35,707 nucleotides of DNA, taken from positions 1 to 35,707 of the forward strand of contig CAKZJW010000126.1 in NCBI GenBank assembly GCA_937120495.1, read 5' to 3'. Shown one piece after another: positions 7,269 to 14,947 of the stretch. Under the pieces are notes generated by a model. The model saw only the letters and a program-made list of their open reading frames with translations, was not told the DNA's origin and ran no database searches. Positions within the stretch are counted from its first letter, which is position 1. Each line of letters starts with the position of its first letter. This stretch comes from an uncultured Oligoflexia bacterium. GTDB lineage: Bacteria > Bdellovibrionota > Bacteriovoracia > Bacteriovoracales > Bacteriovoracaceae. Position numbers and translations under genes: made by a program.

Positions 7269-9482
7269 ATGGATTGGCTAGGAGAAGTAAACAACGAAAA
7301 AGAAAGATTAAAACAAATCTTCTCTTTTAGTGAATATATGGAAATCTTTGAAGATTTTCCAAAAAGAGAACTCAGGACAACAGGTCTGTATCTTAAAGAT
7401 ATGTTTGATTTTTATGGAAAAGATGAAGAGGGTCGTTTTAAATTATTTAAAAAGACACATCCGGACTCTCCCCCAGTTGCGGGACAGTTTAGAACCCAAG
7501 AAAAGATCTATGAAAACATAATCAATTTCACAGAAGAAGGATTTAATAATAAATTCATTCTACTTGTGGGGCCTAATGGCTCTTCAAAGTCTTCGCTTGT
7601 TAAGAAAATTATGAAGACCATGGAAGATTATTCAAAAACTGAAAATGGTGCTCTATTTACTTTTAGTTGGATTTTTCCAATTGATAAACACACCAAAGGA
7701 AGTCTTGGATTAAGCTCTAAGCAAATCAATAAGCATCTAGGCTCGTATGCAAGTCTTGAAGATAGTGAGATTAGTGCAATCCTTACTTCTGAATTAAAAG
7801 ACCATCCATTTTTATTAATTCCTCTTCACATAAGACAGAAAATGATTGAAGAAGAATTAAAAGATTCTCCTGAGCTTTTAAAGTCTATACAAAATAGTTA
7901 TTTCTATAATGGAGATCTTTCTAAAAGAAACAGAGAAATCTTTGATGCTCTTTTAAAGAATTATCAAAATGACTACCAAGAAGTTTATAAGCATATAAGA
8001 GTAGAAAGATTTAATATTGAAAAAAGATATTCTACAGGTGCTGCGACTATTGAGCCTCAGCTTCATGTCGATGCCAAGCTTCAACAGATAACTATGGATA
8101 AGCGCCTGGCAAGCCTTCCACCTAGTCTTCAATCACTAAATCTTTTCAATATGAGTGGTGAAGTGGTTTTAGCTAACAGAGGTATTTTAGAATTTTCAGA
8201 TCTTCTAAAACGTCCACTAGACACGTATAAATACTTACTTATGACGATGGAAACAAAGAGCATCAACCTTCAGGGGATTTTAACTGAGCTTGATATTTTC
8301 TTTATGGGTTCATCGAATGAAATACACTTTGAAGCCTTTAAGCAACATCCTGACTATAAATCATTTAAAGGACGCTTTAGCTTCTTAAAAGTTCCCTATC
8401 TTCTAGACTATCAAGAAGAGCAAATCATTTATAAAGAACAAGTTAGAAATGTGACAGACAAGGCAAAGTTTGAGCCTCATGCCCTTGAAGCGCTTTGTTT
8501 ATGGTCTGTAATGACAAGAATGCGTCACCCACAAAGTAAAAACTATAAAGATAAAAAGCTATCTGATATCACAGAGAAGCTTACTCCAATTGAGAAATCT
8601 TTATTCATTGCTAACAATATAATGCCTGACTATCTAAACCAAGAAGAACAGCAAATTTTAAAACTTGGTAAAGAAAATCTTATTTATGAATTTGAAGATG
8701 ATCCAATGTATGAAGGTAAGTTTGGAATTTCTCCAAGAGAAATCAAACAAATCATTTACGAACTATCAAATGAGCCAGATTTTGTTGTAACTTTTATTGA
8801 AGTTATTGATTATCTTAAAGAGATTTCTGATAAAAAGGCTGAATACGATTTTCTAAATATCGGCGCTCAAGGCGATTATCACAACCCAAAGAAGTTTCTC
8901 TATCAAGTAGAGCAGTACTGCCTTAATCAGTTTGACTCTGAACTTAGAAACTCTCTAGGTCTTGTAGATAATAGATCTTATGAGGATTATATTGGTAAAT
9001 ATGTTTCTCAAATTACAGCAATAATAAAAAATGAAAAAATTAAAAATACTGTTACGGGGAAATTCGAAGATCCTGATATGTATTATGTAAAAGAATTTGA
9101 AACTAATATTCATTTAAAAGAAGACCCTGAAAGTTTTAGATCTCATATTCTTAGTAAGCTTGGAGCATTTGCATTAGATAATCCTGGTGCAAAAATCATC
9201 TATACAGATGTCTTAGACAATATAACAAAGCTTCTAAAAGAGACTTTTAGAAATGAACAAAAGAAGATTATTGATTCAATTGGTAAGAACCTTGTTTTCT
9301 ATGTAGAAGAACTTGAGAATATTAGAAATAATAAAAGTGGCCACTCTGGTTTAAAGCCAGAAGCTAGAGAACAGATCGTTACAATCTTAACTCACTTAAA
9401 AGAAACTCATGGATACTCAGAGCGCGGAGCGATTAACTGCTTGAAGTTTCTTCTTAAAAAGAGGTATGATTCCGCTCATTAA
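7269..9482 (+). CDS. prkA: PrkA-family serine protein kinase / AAA protein
   Basis: PrkA proteins have an N-terminal AAA-type ATPase part and a C-terminal kinase-like part and act in stress and stationary-phase or sporulation signalling. This 737-residue protein begins MDWLGEVNNE, has the Walker A GPNGSSKSS near residues 101-109, the PrkA-type RELRTTGLYL segment near residue 32, and a C-terminal region with FDSELRNSLGLVD and a final KETHGYSERGAINC segment. The start at 7269 is supported by AAGGA 7 bases upstream; the frame is open further upstream but without a binding site. It is about 100 residues longer than the Bacillus or E. coli proteins. The usual partners (YeaH-like VWA protein, SpoVR) are not adjacent; instead a pseudouridine synthase follows after 9 bases. 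Confidence 0.9.
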   Translation: MDWLGEVNNEKERLKQIFSFSEYMEIFEDFPKRELRTTGLYLKDMFDFYGKDEEGRFKLFKKTHPDSPPVAGQFRTQEKIYENIINFTEEGFNNKFILLVGPNGSSKSSLVKKIMKTMEDYSKTENGALFTFSWIFPIDKHTKGSLGLSSKQINKHLGSYASLEDSEISAILTSELKDHPFLLIPLHIRQKMIEEELKDSPELLKSIQNSYFYNGDLSKRNREIFDALLKNYQNDYQEVYKHIRVERFNIEKRYSTGAATIEPQLHVDAKLQQITMDKRLASLPPSLQSLNLFNMSGEVVLANRGILEFSDLLKRPLDTYKYLLMTMETKSINLQGILTELDIFFMGSSNEIHFEAFKQHPDYKSFKGRFSFLKVPYLLDYQEEQIIYKEQVRNVTDKAKFEPHALEALCLWSVMTRMRHPQSKNYKDKKLSDITEKLTPIEKSLFIANNIMPDYLNQEEQQILKLGKENLIYEFEDDPMYEGKFGISPREIKQIIYELSNEPDFVVTFIEVIDYLKEISDKKAEYDFLNIGAQGDYHNPKKFLYQVEQYCLNQFDSELRNSLGLVDNRSYEDYIGKYVSQITAIIKNEKIKNTVTGKFEDPDMYYVKEFETNIHLKEDPESFRSHILSKLGAFALDNPGAKIIYTDVLDNITKLLKETFRNEQKKIIDSIGKNLVFYVEELENIRNNKSGHSGLKPEAREQIVTILTHLKETHGYSERGAINCLKFLLKKRYDSAH

Positions 9483-9491
9483 GAGGTCATT

Positions 9492-10556
9492 GTGGGTGAA
9501 GTCTATAAAAAATTTAGTACAGAAGTCTTTGAAGCTTTATATCAAGTGGAAGAAGAACAATCAGGTCAAAGGCTTGATCAGTTTTGTGCCGAATTTCTAG
9601 CTTCATTTTCAAGACAGGCAATCAAAAGAAAAATAGCAAGAGGTGAAGTCCAGATTCTTGAACGTCCCTTTCCTCACAAACCAAGTGTTAAAGTTTATGA
9701 AGGTGAACAGATTAAATTCACCACTCCAAGAGGTGAACTCGAGGATGAGTACTGGCGCGGAGAACTTCTAAAGCTAGAGTTTGATCCAGAAATACTTTTT
9801 GAAGATGAAGATATAATTGTCATATCGAAACCTAGTTATATGACAACTCACCCATCGGGAAAACACCTTTTTAATTGCGCTACCGTCTACTTTGAACAAA
9901 AGCTAGGACATACGATTCACTCCATTCACAGACTTGATAGAGAAACAAGTGGTGTTCTTACTCTTGGAAAAAGTCCAAAAGCAGCTTCAAAAGTCACGAG
10001 TCTCTTTGAACAAAATAAAGTTTCAAAGTGTTATTTTTTTATCGCTCATAAAAATGAAAACACTCCCTTTCCCTTTACTGCAAATGAAAGAATGGGAAGT
10101 TTAGATGATTTTATACCAAGGCTATTTGTTCACTGCTTTGATGAAAATTCAAACCAAGGAAAATCAGCTCAAACGCATTTTAAATCCTTATATGAAAATG
10201 ATGAGTACATACTAGGCCTTGCCTTTCCAAAAACAGGAAGGCAGCATCAAATTCGTGCACATGCAGCGACTCACGGCTTTCCCCTAATTGGAGATAAGCT
10301 CTATAACGGTGATCCCAAAGTATTTATGCGCTTTAAAGATGGAGTTGCAACAGAGGCTGATCACGATCTCATGGACATCTCTCGCCACGCTCTTCACGCA
10401 ATGGCCTTAAAGTTTCCCTATCCTCAAAATAAAGATTCAATATTTAAATCAAAAATTCCAGCAGACTTTAAAAATTGGATAAAAAAGAACATAAAAGATA
10501 TTGATATCAATTCTTTAGAAAAAAAGATGTTTAAATTAATTGATGAGTCTCTATAA
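9492..10556 (+). CDS. RluA-family RNA pseudouridine synthase
   Basis: Isomerises specific uridines in rRNA or tRNA to pseudouridine in the cytoplasm. An N-terminal S4-like RNA-binding domain (about residues 20-75, GQRLDQFCAEFLASFSRQ) is followed by the catalytic domain with the HRLDRETSG motif, where Asp149 is the nucleophile, and GRQHQIRAHAATHGFPLIGD, the conserved C-terminal motif of the family. Length (354 residues) is normal for S4-containing RluC/RluD-type enzymes. The start is a GTG at 9492 preceded by AAGAGG; the gene begins 9 bases after prkA, so they are probably one transcript. The exact target nucleotide cannot be read from the sequence. Confidence 0.92.
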   Translation: MGEVYKKFSTEVFEALYQVEEEQSGQRLDQFCAEFLASFSRQAIKRKIARGEVQILERPFPHKPSVKVYEGEQIKFTTPRGELEDEYWRGELLKLEFDPEILFEDEDIIVISKPSYMTTHPSGKHLFNCATVYFEQKLGHTIHSIHRLDRETSGVLTLGKSPKAASKVTSLFEQNKVSKCYFFIAHKNENTPFPFTANERMGSLDDFIPRLFVHCFDENSNQGKSAQTHFKSLYENDEYILGLAFPKTGRQHQIRAHAATHGFPLIGDKLYNGDPKVFMRFKDGVATEADHDLMDISRHALHAMALKFPYPQNKDSIFKSKIPADFKNWIKKNIKDIDINSLEKKMFKLIDESL

Positions 10557-10562
10557 AGTAAT

Positions 10563-11297
10563 CTAGAAATCTACACTTGAATCAAATACTTCTTTTAAAT
10601 GATGAAAAACACCATTTGCACCAGCATTTTCTTTACCTTCAAGAATAATGGAAGGTTTGTGCTTTAATTTATCTAAAACGCTCATGATATTACTAACGCC
10701 GACACTATTTTGAAAGTCTCTAAACATAGACTCATCATTAAGAGCATCACCATAAAAGATTGTTTGATCATGATCGATATGAGGAGCGTAATGTTTTAAG
10801 AAATGTTTAACGCCACTGCTTTTAGAGATATCACCCACCCAATAATTTATATGAACATTAGAGCGAGAGTGAGAGATATTATTTTTAGTTAAATATTCAT
10901 TAACTTTTTTAACATCCGAAGCTTTCATTTGAGAGAATTCAATTGCTCTATCAGTTTTTCGACCAAAAGAATCTGCACTTAAAACAACTTCAGGAATTTC
11001 TTTGATAAGCCTTTGAGTAAAGTTTTCAAGCTCAACTACATCTTCATCATAAACAAGAACTTCTTCAACAATCTGTCCTTCCTTATTACGAGAGAGGATT
11101 ACGCCTCCGCCTTCCATAATCACGTGCTTAAGTGGAAAGTGCGTAAGAAGAAAATGCCCCCAAGAAAGAGAGCGCCCAGACACTATAATGAGCTCAGATT
11201 GATTGGCTTCAATTAGGTTTAAAAGGTCAAAAAAAACGGCACCCAATTTACCGTTATTTGTAAGGGTGCCGTCAAAATCAGAAAAAACTTTTTTCAT
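10563..11297 (-). CDS. HAD-superfamily phosphatase (Cof/SPP-like)
   Basis: A 244-residue cytosolic phosphohydrolase of the HAD IIB group. Motif I is DFDGTL with the nucleophile Asp7 and acid Asp9, motif II is IIVSGRS, and motif IV is FYGDALNDESMF. The section between II and IV is a cap-like insert, as in Cof, sucrose-phosphate or mannosyl-phosphoglycerate phosphatases. The start is set at 11297 because the frame upstream is simply an extension into the preceding gene, and because the ATG follows the stop of that gene by one base (TAATATG), indicating translational coupling. Substrate unknown, probably a sugar phosphate. Pairing with an outer-membrane protein gene is unusual and does not suggest a substrate. 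Confidence 0.85.
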   Translation of the reverse strand: MKKVFSDFDGTLTNNGKLGAVFFDLLNLIEANQSELIIVSGRSLSWGHFLLTHFPLKHVIMEGGGVILSRNKEGQIVEEVLVYDEDVVELENFTQRLIKEIPEVVLSADSFGRKTDRAIEFSQMKASDVKKVNEYLTKNNISHSRSNVHINYWVGDISKSSGVKHFLKHYAPHIDHDQTIFYGDALNDESMFRDFQNSVGVSNIMSVLDKLKHKPSIILEGKENAGANGVFHHLKEVFDSSVDF

Positions 11298-11298
11298 A

Positions 11299-11907
11299 TT
11301 ATTGTAGAGGTAGTGAAACACCCATAACAATTGAAGTATAACTATTTCTAAGAGAAAAGTTAGTTTCAATATTTCCTACAAGATTTCTCATTCCTGCAAT
11401 ATTTAATCTACCAGTGATACCAGCAGCTAATGCAGTTGAAGTCTCGTATGTATTTTCATCAGTGTTTAAACCAACTTTAATTGGAAGAGATACGAATGGG
11501 AAAGCTTCTCTGCCCCAAAAAGAAAATCCTTTTGAAACTGTTGGAGCTGCACCAAAAGAGTTGATTCTACTTCCATCAAAATCAGCAGTCTCTAAAAGAG
11601 CCTTTACTGAAGTTCTTGGTTGTCTACCGTAGTCAGGGAAGATTTGGTAATCAGCACCTAAAAAGATTCTACTTGCTCTATCACCATCAGAGATACCAAA
11701 ACCAGCATCAAAGTTAGTTCTTTCGTTAAGCTTGTTAAAGTACCTTGCATTTAACCCTGCTCCAGCTCCATTAGAGTTGTAGCTTGTAAATTCAGTAGTA
11801 ATAACTTGCTTTCTTGCAGAGAAAGGGTGAGTTGATACACCAACAGTTGTTGCCATTGCTGCACCAGATAGAATTAGTGTTCCTAACGCTAGACTTAATT
11901 TTTTCAT
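11299..11907 (-). CDS. Small outer-membrane beta-barrel protein
   Basis: A 202-residue exported protein. It has a clear signal peptide (MKKLSLALGTLILSGAAMA, cleavage after Ala19) and then alternating polar/hydrophobic strands rich in Gly, Asn and aromatic residues (for example NFDAGFGISDGDRAS and RIFLGADYQIF), ending in a strand with a C-terminal hydrophobic pattern (TSIVMGVSLPLQ). This fits an 8- to 10-stranded barrel. AAGAGGTAA upstream of the ATG is a good ribosome-binding site. It is the first gene of a two-gene transcript with the HAD phosphatase. No specific family recognised; a porin-like or structural role is the default guess. Confidence 0.7.
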   Translation of the reverse strand: MKKLSLALGTLILSGAAMATTVGVSTHPFSARKQVITTEFTSYNSNGAGAGLNARYFNKLNERTNFDAGFGISDGDRASRIFLGADYQIFPDYGRQPRTSVKALLETADFDGSRINSFGAAPTVSKGFSFWGREAFPFVSLPIKVGLNTDENTYETSTALAAGITGRLNIAGMRNLVGNIETNFSLRNSYTSIVMGVSLPLQ

Positions 11908-12053
11908 TTGTTACCTCTTGTTCAATATTCTCAAATATTTAGTGTTGTTCTGTACTGTAATAGTCTAAGGAATCTGCCATGGGACGTCAATTTTTGTCAC
12001 AAATCTCAACTCGACGCCGCAGCGCAAAGCGTCTAATTTTCTTAATCTTTCTA

Positions 12054-12082
12054 TTGACTAGCAATGCATTGGGCCTTATAAC
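12054..12082 (+). promoter_or_regulatory. Promoter of the tRNA-His gene
   Basis: TTGACT (12054-12059) and TATAAC (12077-12082) are separated by 17 bases. The expected transcription start is a few bases before the tRNA at 12101. Confidence 0.8.
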
Positions 12083-12100
12083 TCTATTACTGAAATTTAC

Positions 12101-12177
12101 GGTGGGTGTAGTTCAGTTGGTAGAGCAGCAGATTGTGATTCTGTTTGTCGTGGGTTCGAGCCCCATCATCCACCCCA
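12101..12177 (+). tRNA. tRNA-His (GTG anticodon)
   Basis: A full cloverleaf can be folded. The acceptor arm pairs GTGGGTG (12102-12108) with CATCCAC (12167-12173), with one G-U pair. The D-loop is AGTTGGTA, the anticodon GTG lies at 12135-12137 flanked by GATT and ATTC, and the T-arm is GTGGG-TTCGAGC-CCCAT-like. The extra G at 12101 opposite C12174 is the -1 G that marks tRNA-His. The CCA end is encoded (12175-12177). Single gene with its own promoter and terminator. Confidence 0.96.
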
Positions 12178-12215
12178 TTTAAAATTAACCTTCTTCGGAA
12201 GTTTAAGATAGAAAG

Positions 12216-12245
12216 AGCCTAGATCTAACCCATCTAGGCTTTTTT
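12216..12245 (+). terminator. Intrinsic terminator after tRNA-His
   Basis: AGCCTAGAT (12216-12224) pairs with ATCTAGGCT (12232-12240) across a 7-base loop and is followed by five T. Confidence 0.88.
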
Positions 12246-12285
12246 GTTTCTGGTTTTCTCACTCCAATTAAATTAAAATCTAAAT

Positions 12286-12837
12286 ATGAAGATACTTATT
12301 ATGGGCCCAAGCGGTTCAGGAACAACAACACTAGCTAAAGAACTTTCTAAAAAGCTAAAATTTTCTCAAGAAGATACAGACAATATGTTTTGGGAGCAAA
12401 CAGACCCTCCATTTAGTGTTCAACGAAATATAGAAGACCTACATAATCTATTTTATGATTTTACTTCTCAAGATCAATTCATACTTTCAGGAGATGTACT
12501 AAATTGGGGAATTCCTAAAGATGCTCTACTAAAAAGCTTTACGCATATCATCTACCTATACACTCCATGGGGAATTAGAGAAAAAAGAATTCGTGATCGT
12601 GAAAACAAAAGATTTGGTAACAGGATTAAGCCCGGTGGCGACATGTATCAAACACATGAAGATTTTATACAATGGGCCAGTAAATATGAACTTGACCGAC
12701 AAGTTGGCAGAAACAAGCCTTCTCAAAAAAATTTCATCAAACACTTCTTAAAAAAATCTAAAAATATTCTTGAAATTGAAAAAGATATAAATCTCAAAGC
12801 GGTACTAGAAAAATCATTAAAATTTTTAAATAGTTGA
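12286..12837 (+). CDS. Small P-loop kinase-like protein (adenylate/shikimate-kinase fold)
   Basis: A 183-residue cytosolic protein starting MKILIMGPSGSGTTTLAKEL, where GPSGSGTT at residues 7-14 is a Walker A loop of the nucleoside-monophosphate-kinase fold. An acidic DTDNMFWEQTDPP segment follows in the place where related proteins bind the phosphate acceptor, then FILSGDVLNW (Walker B-like strand) and a basic RIRDRENKRFG lid-like segment. It resembles the DNA topology modulation/FLAR-type adenylate-kinase-related proteins found widely in bacteria, without known substrate. Its ribosome-binding site is weak. It stands alone between the tRNA-His terminator and a gene-poor region. Confidence 0.75.
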   Translation: MKILIMGPSGSGTTTLAKELSKKLKFSQEDTDNMFWEQTDPPFSVQRNIEDLHNLFYDFTSQDQFILSGDVLNWGIPKDALLKSFTHIIYLYTPWGIREKRIRDRENKRFGNRIKPGGDMYQTHEDFIQWASKYELDRQVGRNKPSQKNFIKHFLKKSKNILEIEKDINLKAVLEKSLKFLNS

Positions 12838-12912
12838 ATAAAAGCAATAGCTTAAATTGGTGATGCCTGTGGTAAGTGGAGTTTATGTTAATGTCTGTCT
12901 TGAGTCGCAAAT

Positions 12913-12924
12913 GCCACCCCATTT
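12913..12924 (+). repeat. Short direct repeat of the tRNA-His 3' end
   Basis: CCACCCCATTT occurs here and at the 3' end of tRNA-His (about 12170-12180). Eleven identical bases about 740 bases apart, bracketing the kinase gene. This could be a remnant attachment-site or tRNA fragment, but the length is close to what chance allows. Confidence 0.25.
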
Positions 12925-12926
12925 TT

Positions 12927-12956
12927 AAAAAGCCCTTTTTTACGAGAGGGCTTTTT
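12927..12956 (+). terminator. Intrinsic terminator after the kinase gene
   Basis: AAAAAGCCCT (12927-12936) pairs perfectly with AGGGCTTTTT (12947-12956) across a 10-base loop; the 3' arm ends in T and is followed by AGTTTTT. It would also work on the minus strand. Confidence 0.75.
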
Positions 12957-13279
12957 AGTTTTTGGAAAACAATTTTCACTAACAATTCTAAACGGTTGAT
13001 TCTACTGACGATCGAGTTCATCAAAACTTTTTCTGCTCCTTCCATATTTCCCTAAATTTCGTGATATCTCCCGAGTTTGGTGAAGTTTGGCTACATCTTT
13101 GACTACACATCTTTTTATTTTTGATAAAGACGAAAGTTAAATCTAAAAATCAATGCGTGTAGGCCGAATTTATCTACACTTTTGGCTACGTCGAGTTTAC
13201 GCACGCTTTGCTTCTCACTTCGTTCGCAGACAAAGAAAATCATTTTAATTAACATACTTTCAGATAGTTATAAATTTAC

Positions 13280-13353
13280 GGGTGTTTTACAGGTGTTTTT
13301 TGGGTGTTTCTATGTTAGAATTATGGGTGTTTTACAGGTGTTAATTGGGTGTT
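13280..13353 (+). repeat. Two clusters of three GGTGTT repeats at 11-bp spacing
   Basis: GGTGTT starts at 13281, 13292 and 13303 and again at 13326, 13337 and 13348. Within each cluster the repeats are exactly 11 bases apart, about one helical turn. The two ~31-base clusters are near identical (GGGTGTTTTACAGGTGTT then a variable base pair, then TTGGGTGTTTC). The last repeat ends 5 bases before the Fic start codon, covering the place where the ribosome would bind. This looks like a cooperative protein-binding operator or iteron, most simply for autoregulation of the Fic gene. Confidence 0.7.
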
Positions 13354-13357
13354 TCTT

Positions 13358-14419
13358 ATGAAATATATTAAAAATCATATACTTACAGCTCCTCAAGTTG
13401 AGCAAATAACGAAGATAGAGCGTTTTCAAGGTGCATTTGAAACAACAAAGTTTCAAAGGCCAGCGATTGTTGAAAGCCTTAAGAAAACATCAATCATCAC
13501 TTCCTCTGGAGCCTCAACAAGAATTGAAGGTGCACTTTTAGCTGATGAGCAAGTTAAAGAGCTTATAGAGAAAGGTTGTGAGATAAATGATATGTCCTCA
13601 CGTTCTGAACGTGAAGTTGCTGGTTATGTAACAGCCCTTGAGTATATATATGACAATTATGAAAGTTTACCAATCTCAGAAAAAACAATACGCGAACTTC
13701 ATCAGTTGTTAACAGACAAACTTACAGAAGACCAACTTCCTTCTACTCAAAGAGGTGCATATAAAAATGTAACTAATGATGTTGTTGAGCAAGATAATGT
13801 AACAGGTGAAATTATTAAAGTGTGGTTTAAGACTGCTCCCCCTGGGCCAGAAACTGAATCAGCTATGGCCAATTTAATTTTAAACTATGAACAAATAAAA
13901 GCAAATAAGGAATGTCAGCAGCTAATTCTTATAGCAGGTTTTGTAGTTCATTTCTTAGCAATTCATCCATTTAGGGATGGTAATGGAAGACTAAGCCGTT
14001 TACTCACAACTTTTTTATTATTAAAGAATGGATACAAGTGGGCACAATACACTTCTCATGAAAAAGTTATCGAAGATAACAAAGAAGGATATTATATTTC
14101 GTTGAGAAATACACAATCTAGTTTTGTTGATTCAGCAAATTATAATGATTGGATAAATTTCTTTTTAAAAGTTGTTACAGTTCAAACTGATTTTCTTAAC
14201 AGTAAAATTATTAATAAGTCCCCTGTCTCTGTAATGAATGGTAACGAGAAAAAGGTTTATAGTATTATAGAAGCTGAGGAAGAGTGCAATATTTCCTTTA
14301 TTTTGGAAAACGTAGATATGTCTAGAGACGGCCTAAAGGACTTATTAAAAAGGCTTGTTGGCAAGGGACTTATAAAACAGAAAGGCCGCGGAAGAGGTAC
14401 TACTTATATTATTAAATAA
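13358..14419 (+). CDS. Fic-domain protein with N-terminal inhibitory helix
   Basis: Fic enzymes transfer AMP (or related groups) from nucleotides to protein hydroxyls. This 353-residue protein has the complete catalytic motif HPFRDGNGR in the LAIHPFRDGNGRLSRLLT segment, where His is the catalytic base. It also has an N-terminal STRIEG, which fits the (S/T)xxxE(G/N) inhibitory-helix motif of class II Fic proteins, so the enzyme is probably self-restrained. The C-terminal ~65 residues (KKVYSIIEAEEE to RGRGTTYIIK) look like a winged-helix DNA-binding domain. The start is the ATG at 13358 rather than GTG at 13349; neither has a strong ribosome-binding site. The phased GGTGTT repeats directly upstream could be the target of the winged helix. 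Stand-alone gene without an antitoxin next to it; accessory in character. Confidence 0.9.
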   Translation: MKYIKNHILTAPQVEQITKIERFQGAFETTKFQRPAIVESLKKTSIITSSGASTRIEGALLADEQVKELIEKGCEINDMSSRSEREVAGYVTALEYIYDNYESLPISEKTIRELHQLLTDKLTEDQLPSTQRGAYKNVTNDVVEQDNVTGEIIKVWFKTAPPGPETESAMANLILNYEQIKANKECQQLILIAGFVVHFLAIHPFRDGNGRLSRLLTTFLLLKNGYKWAQYTSHEKVIEDNKEGYYISLRNTQSSFVDSANYNDWINFFLKVVTVQTDFLNSKIINKSPVSVMNGNEKKVYSIIEAEEECNISFILENVDMSRDGLKDLLKRLVGKGLIKQKGRGRGTTYIIK

Positions 14420-14594
14420 TTGGCATTGGACTAAAGGCCTACGGCCTGAGCTGTACGCAACACTCCTGGCTAACTTCTCAATAATACACAGCTTATCGTC
14501 GTCCCATCGACAAGAATATTTAAAAAGTGCATATCCATATGAATAATATTCTTTGATTTTTAAAATTGAATAGCACTAATTGTATGCTATCGGT

Positions 14595-14762
14595 AAATCG
14601 TAATGTTTTTTTTGTACTGAACGAATTATCGAATTCAGTTTGAGTTAAAGGTACCTTTTTTACAAAAACTTTTTTATTTCCAATTTTAATAATGTGGTTA
14701 GTTCCCCAACCTTTTTTTACCAAGGTCACCCTTTTCCAGTTTTTCACAAAGTAACGAATCAC
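14595..14762 (-). pseudogene. Fragment of a protein-kinase-like (phosphotransferase-fold) gene
   Basis: On the minus strand about 50 residues read KNWKRVTLVKKGWGTNHI, then IKIGNKKVFVKKVPLT and EFDNSFSTK. This resembles the N-terminal lobe of kinase-like proteins: a Gly-rich turn, then a strand with a Lys pair. After FSTK, at an A-run, the frame becomes unrelated and soon stops, so only the first part of a domain remains. The only start in reach is a GTG. I read it as a decayed gene in the accessory stretch around the Fic gene. A real short gene is possible but unlikely. Confidence 0.4.
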
Positions 14763-14947
14763 AAAGAAGAGAGAGTTTCGAATTCAGATCAAAGTACAGG
14801 TCATTTCTATTCATCTTCTAATACTATCAGTCTCAATATAAGATTCATACGAGAACAAGTTAACACCTTGCTCCGATGTCTTTTTTACTTTGAAATTCCT
14901 TCTCAATAATGAAAAAATACGTCTTAACAAAATCTTTAAAGGTTACT

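Larger units (their letters stand above)
12838..13279. other. Gene-poor stretch downstream of the kinase gene
   Basis: No credible gene was seen on either strand. It holds a short copy of the tRNA-His 3' end (12913-12924), a strong hairpin terminator (12927-12956), and two similar segments around TTTGGCTACATC (near 13087) and TTTGGCTACGTC (near 13182), plus a small hairpin GTGTAG/CTACAC (13157-13179) followed by TTTT. The composition is more mixed than in the flanking genes. It may be decayed accessory DNA. Confidence 0.4.

Noticed and set aside
11979..12182. Plus-strand open frame of 67 codons
   Set aside because: It runs through the tRNA-His gene and its promoter, so it is not a protein gene.
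12794..13045. Minus-strand open frame of 83 codons with hydrophobic residues
   Set aside because: It crosses the end of the kinase gene and the terminator hairpin, with no binding site or recognisable motif.
14694..14909. Plus-strand open frame of 71 codons
   Set aside because: Antisense to the kinase-like fragment; no start signal and no protein-like pattern.
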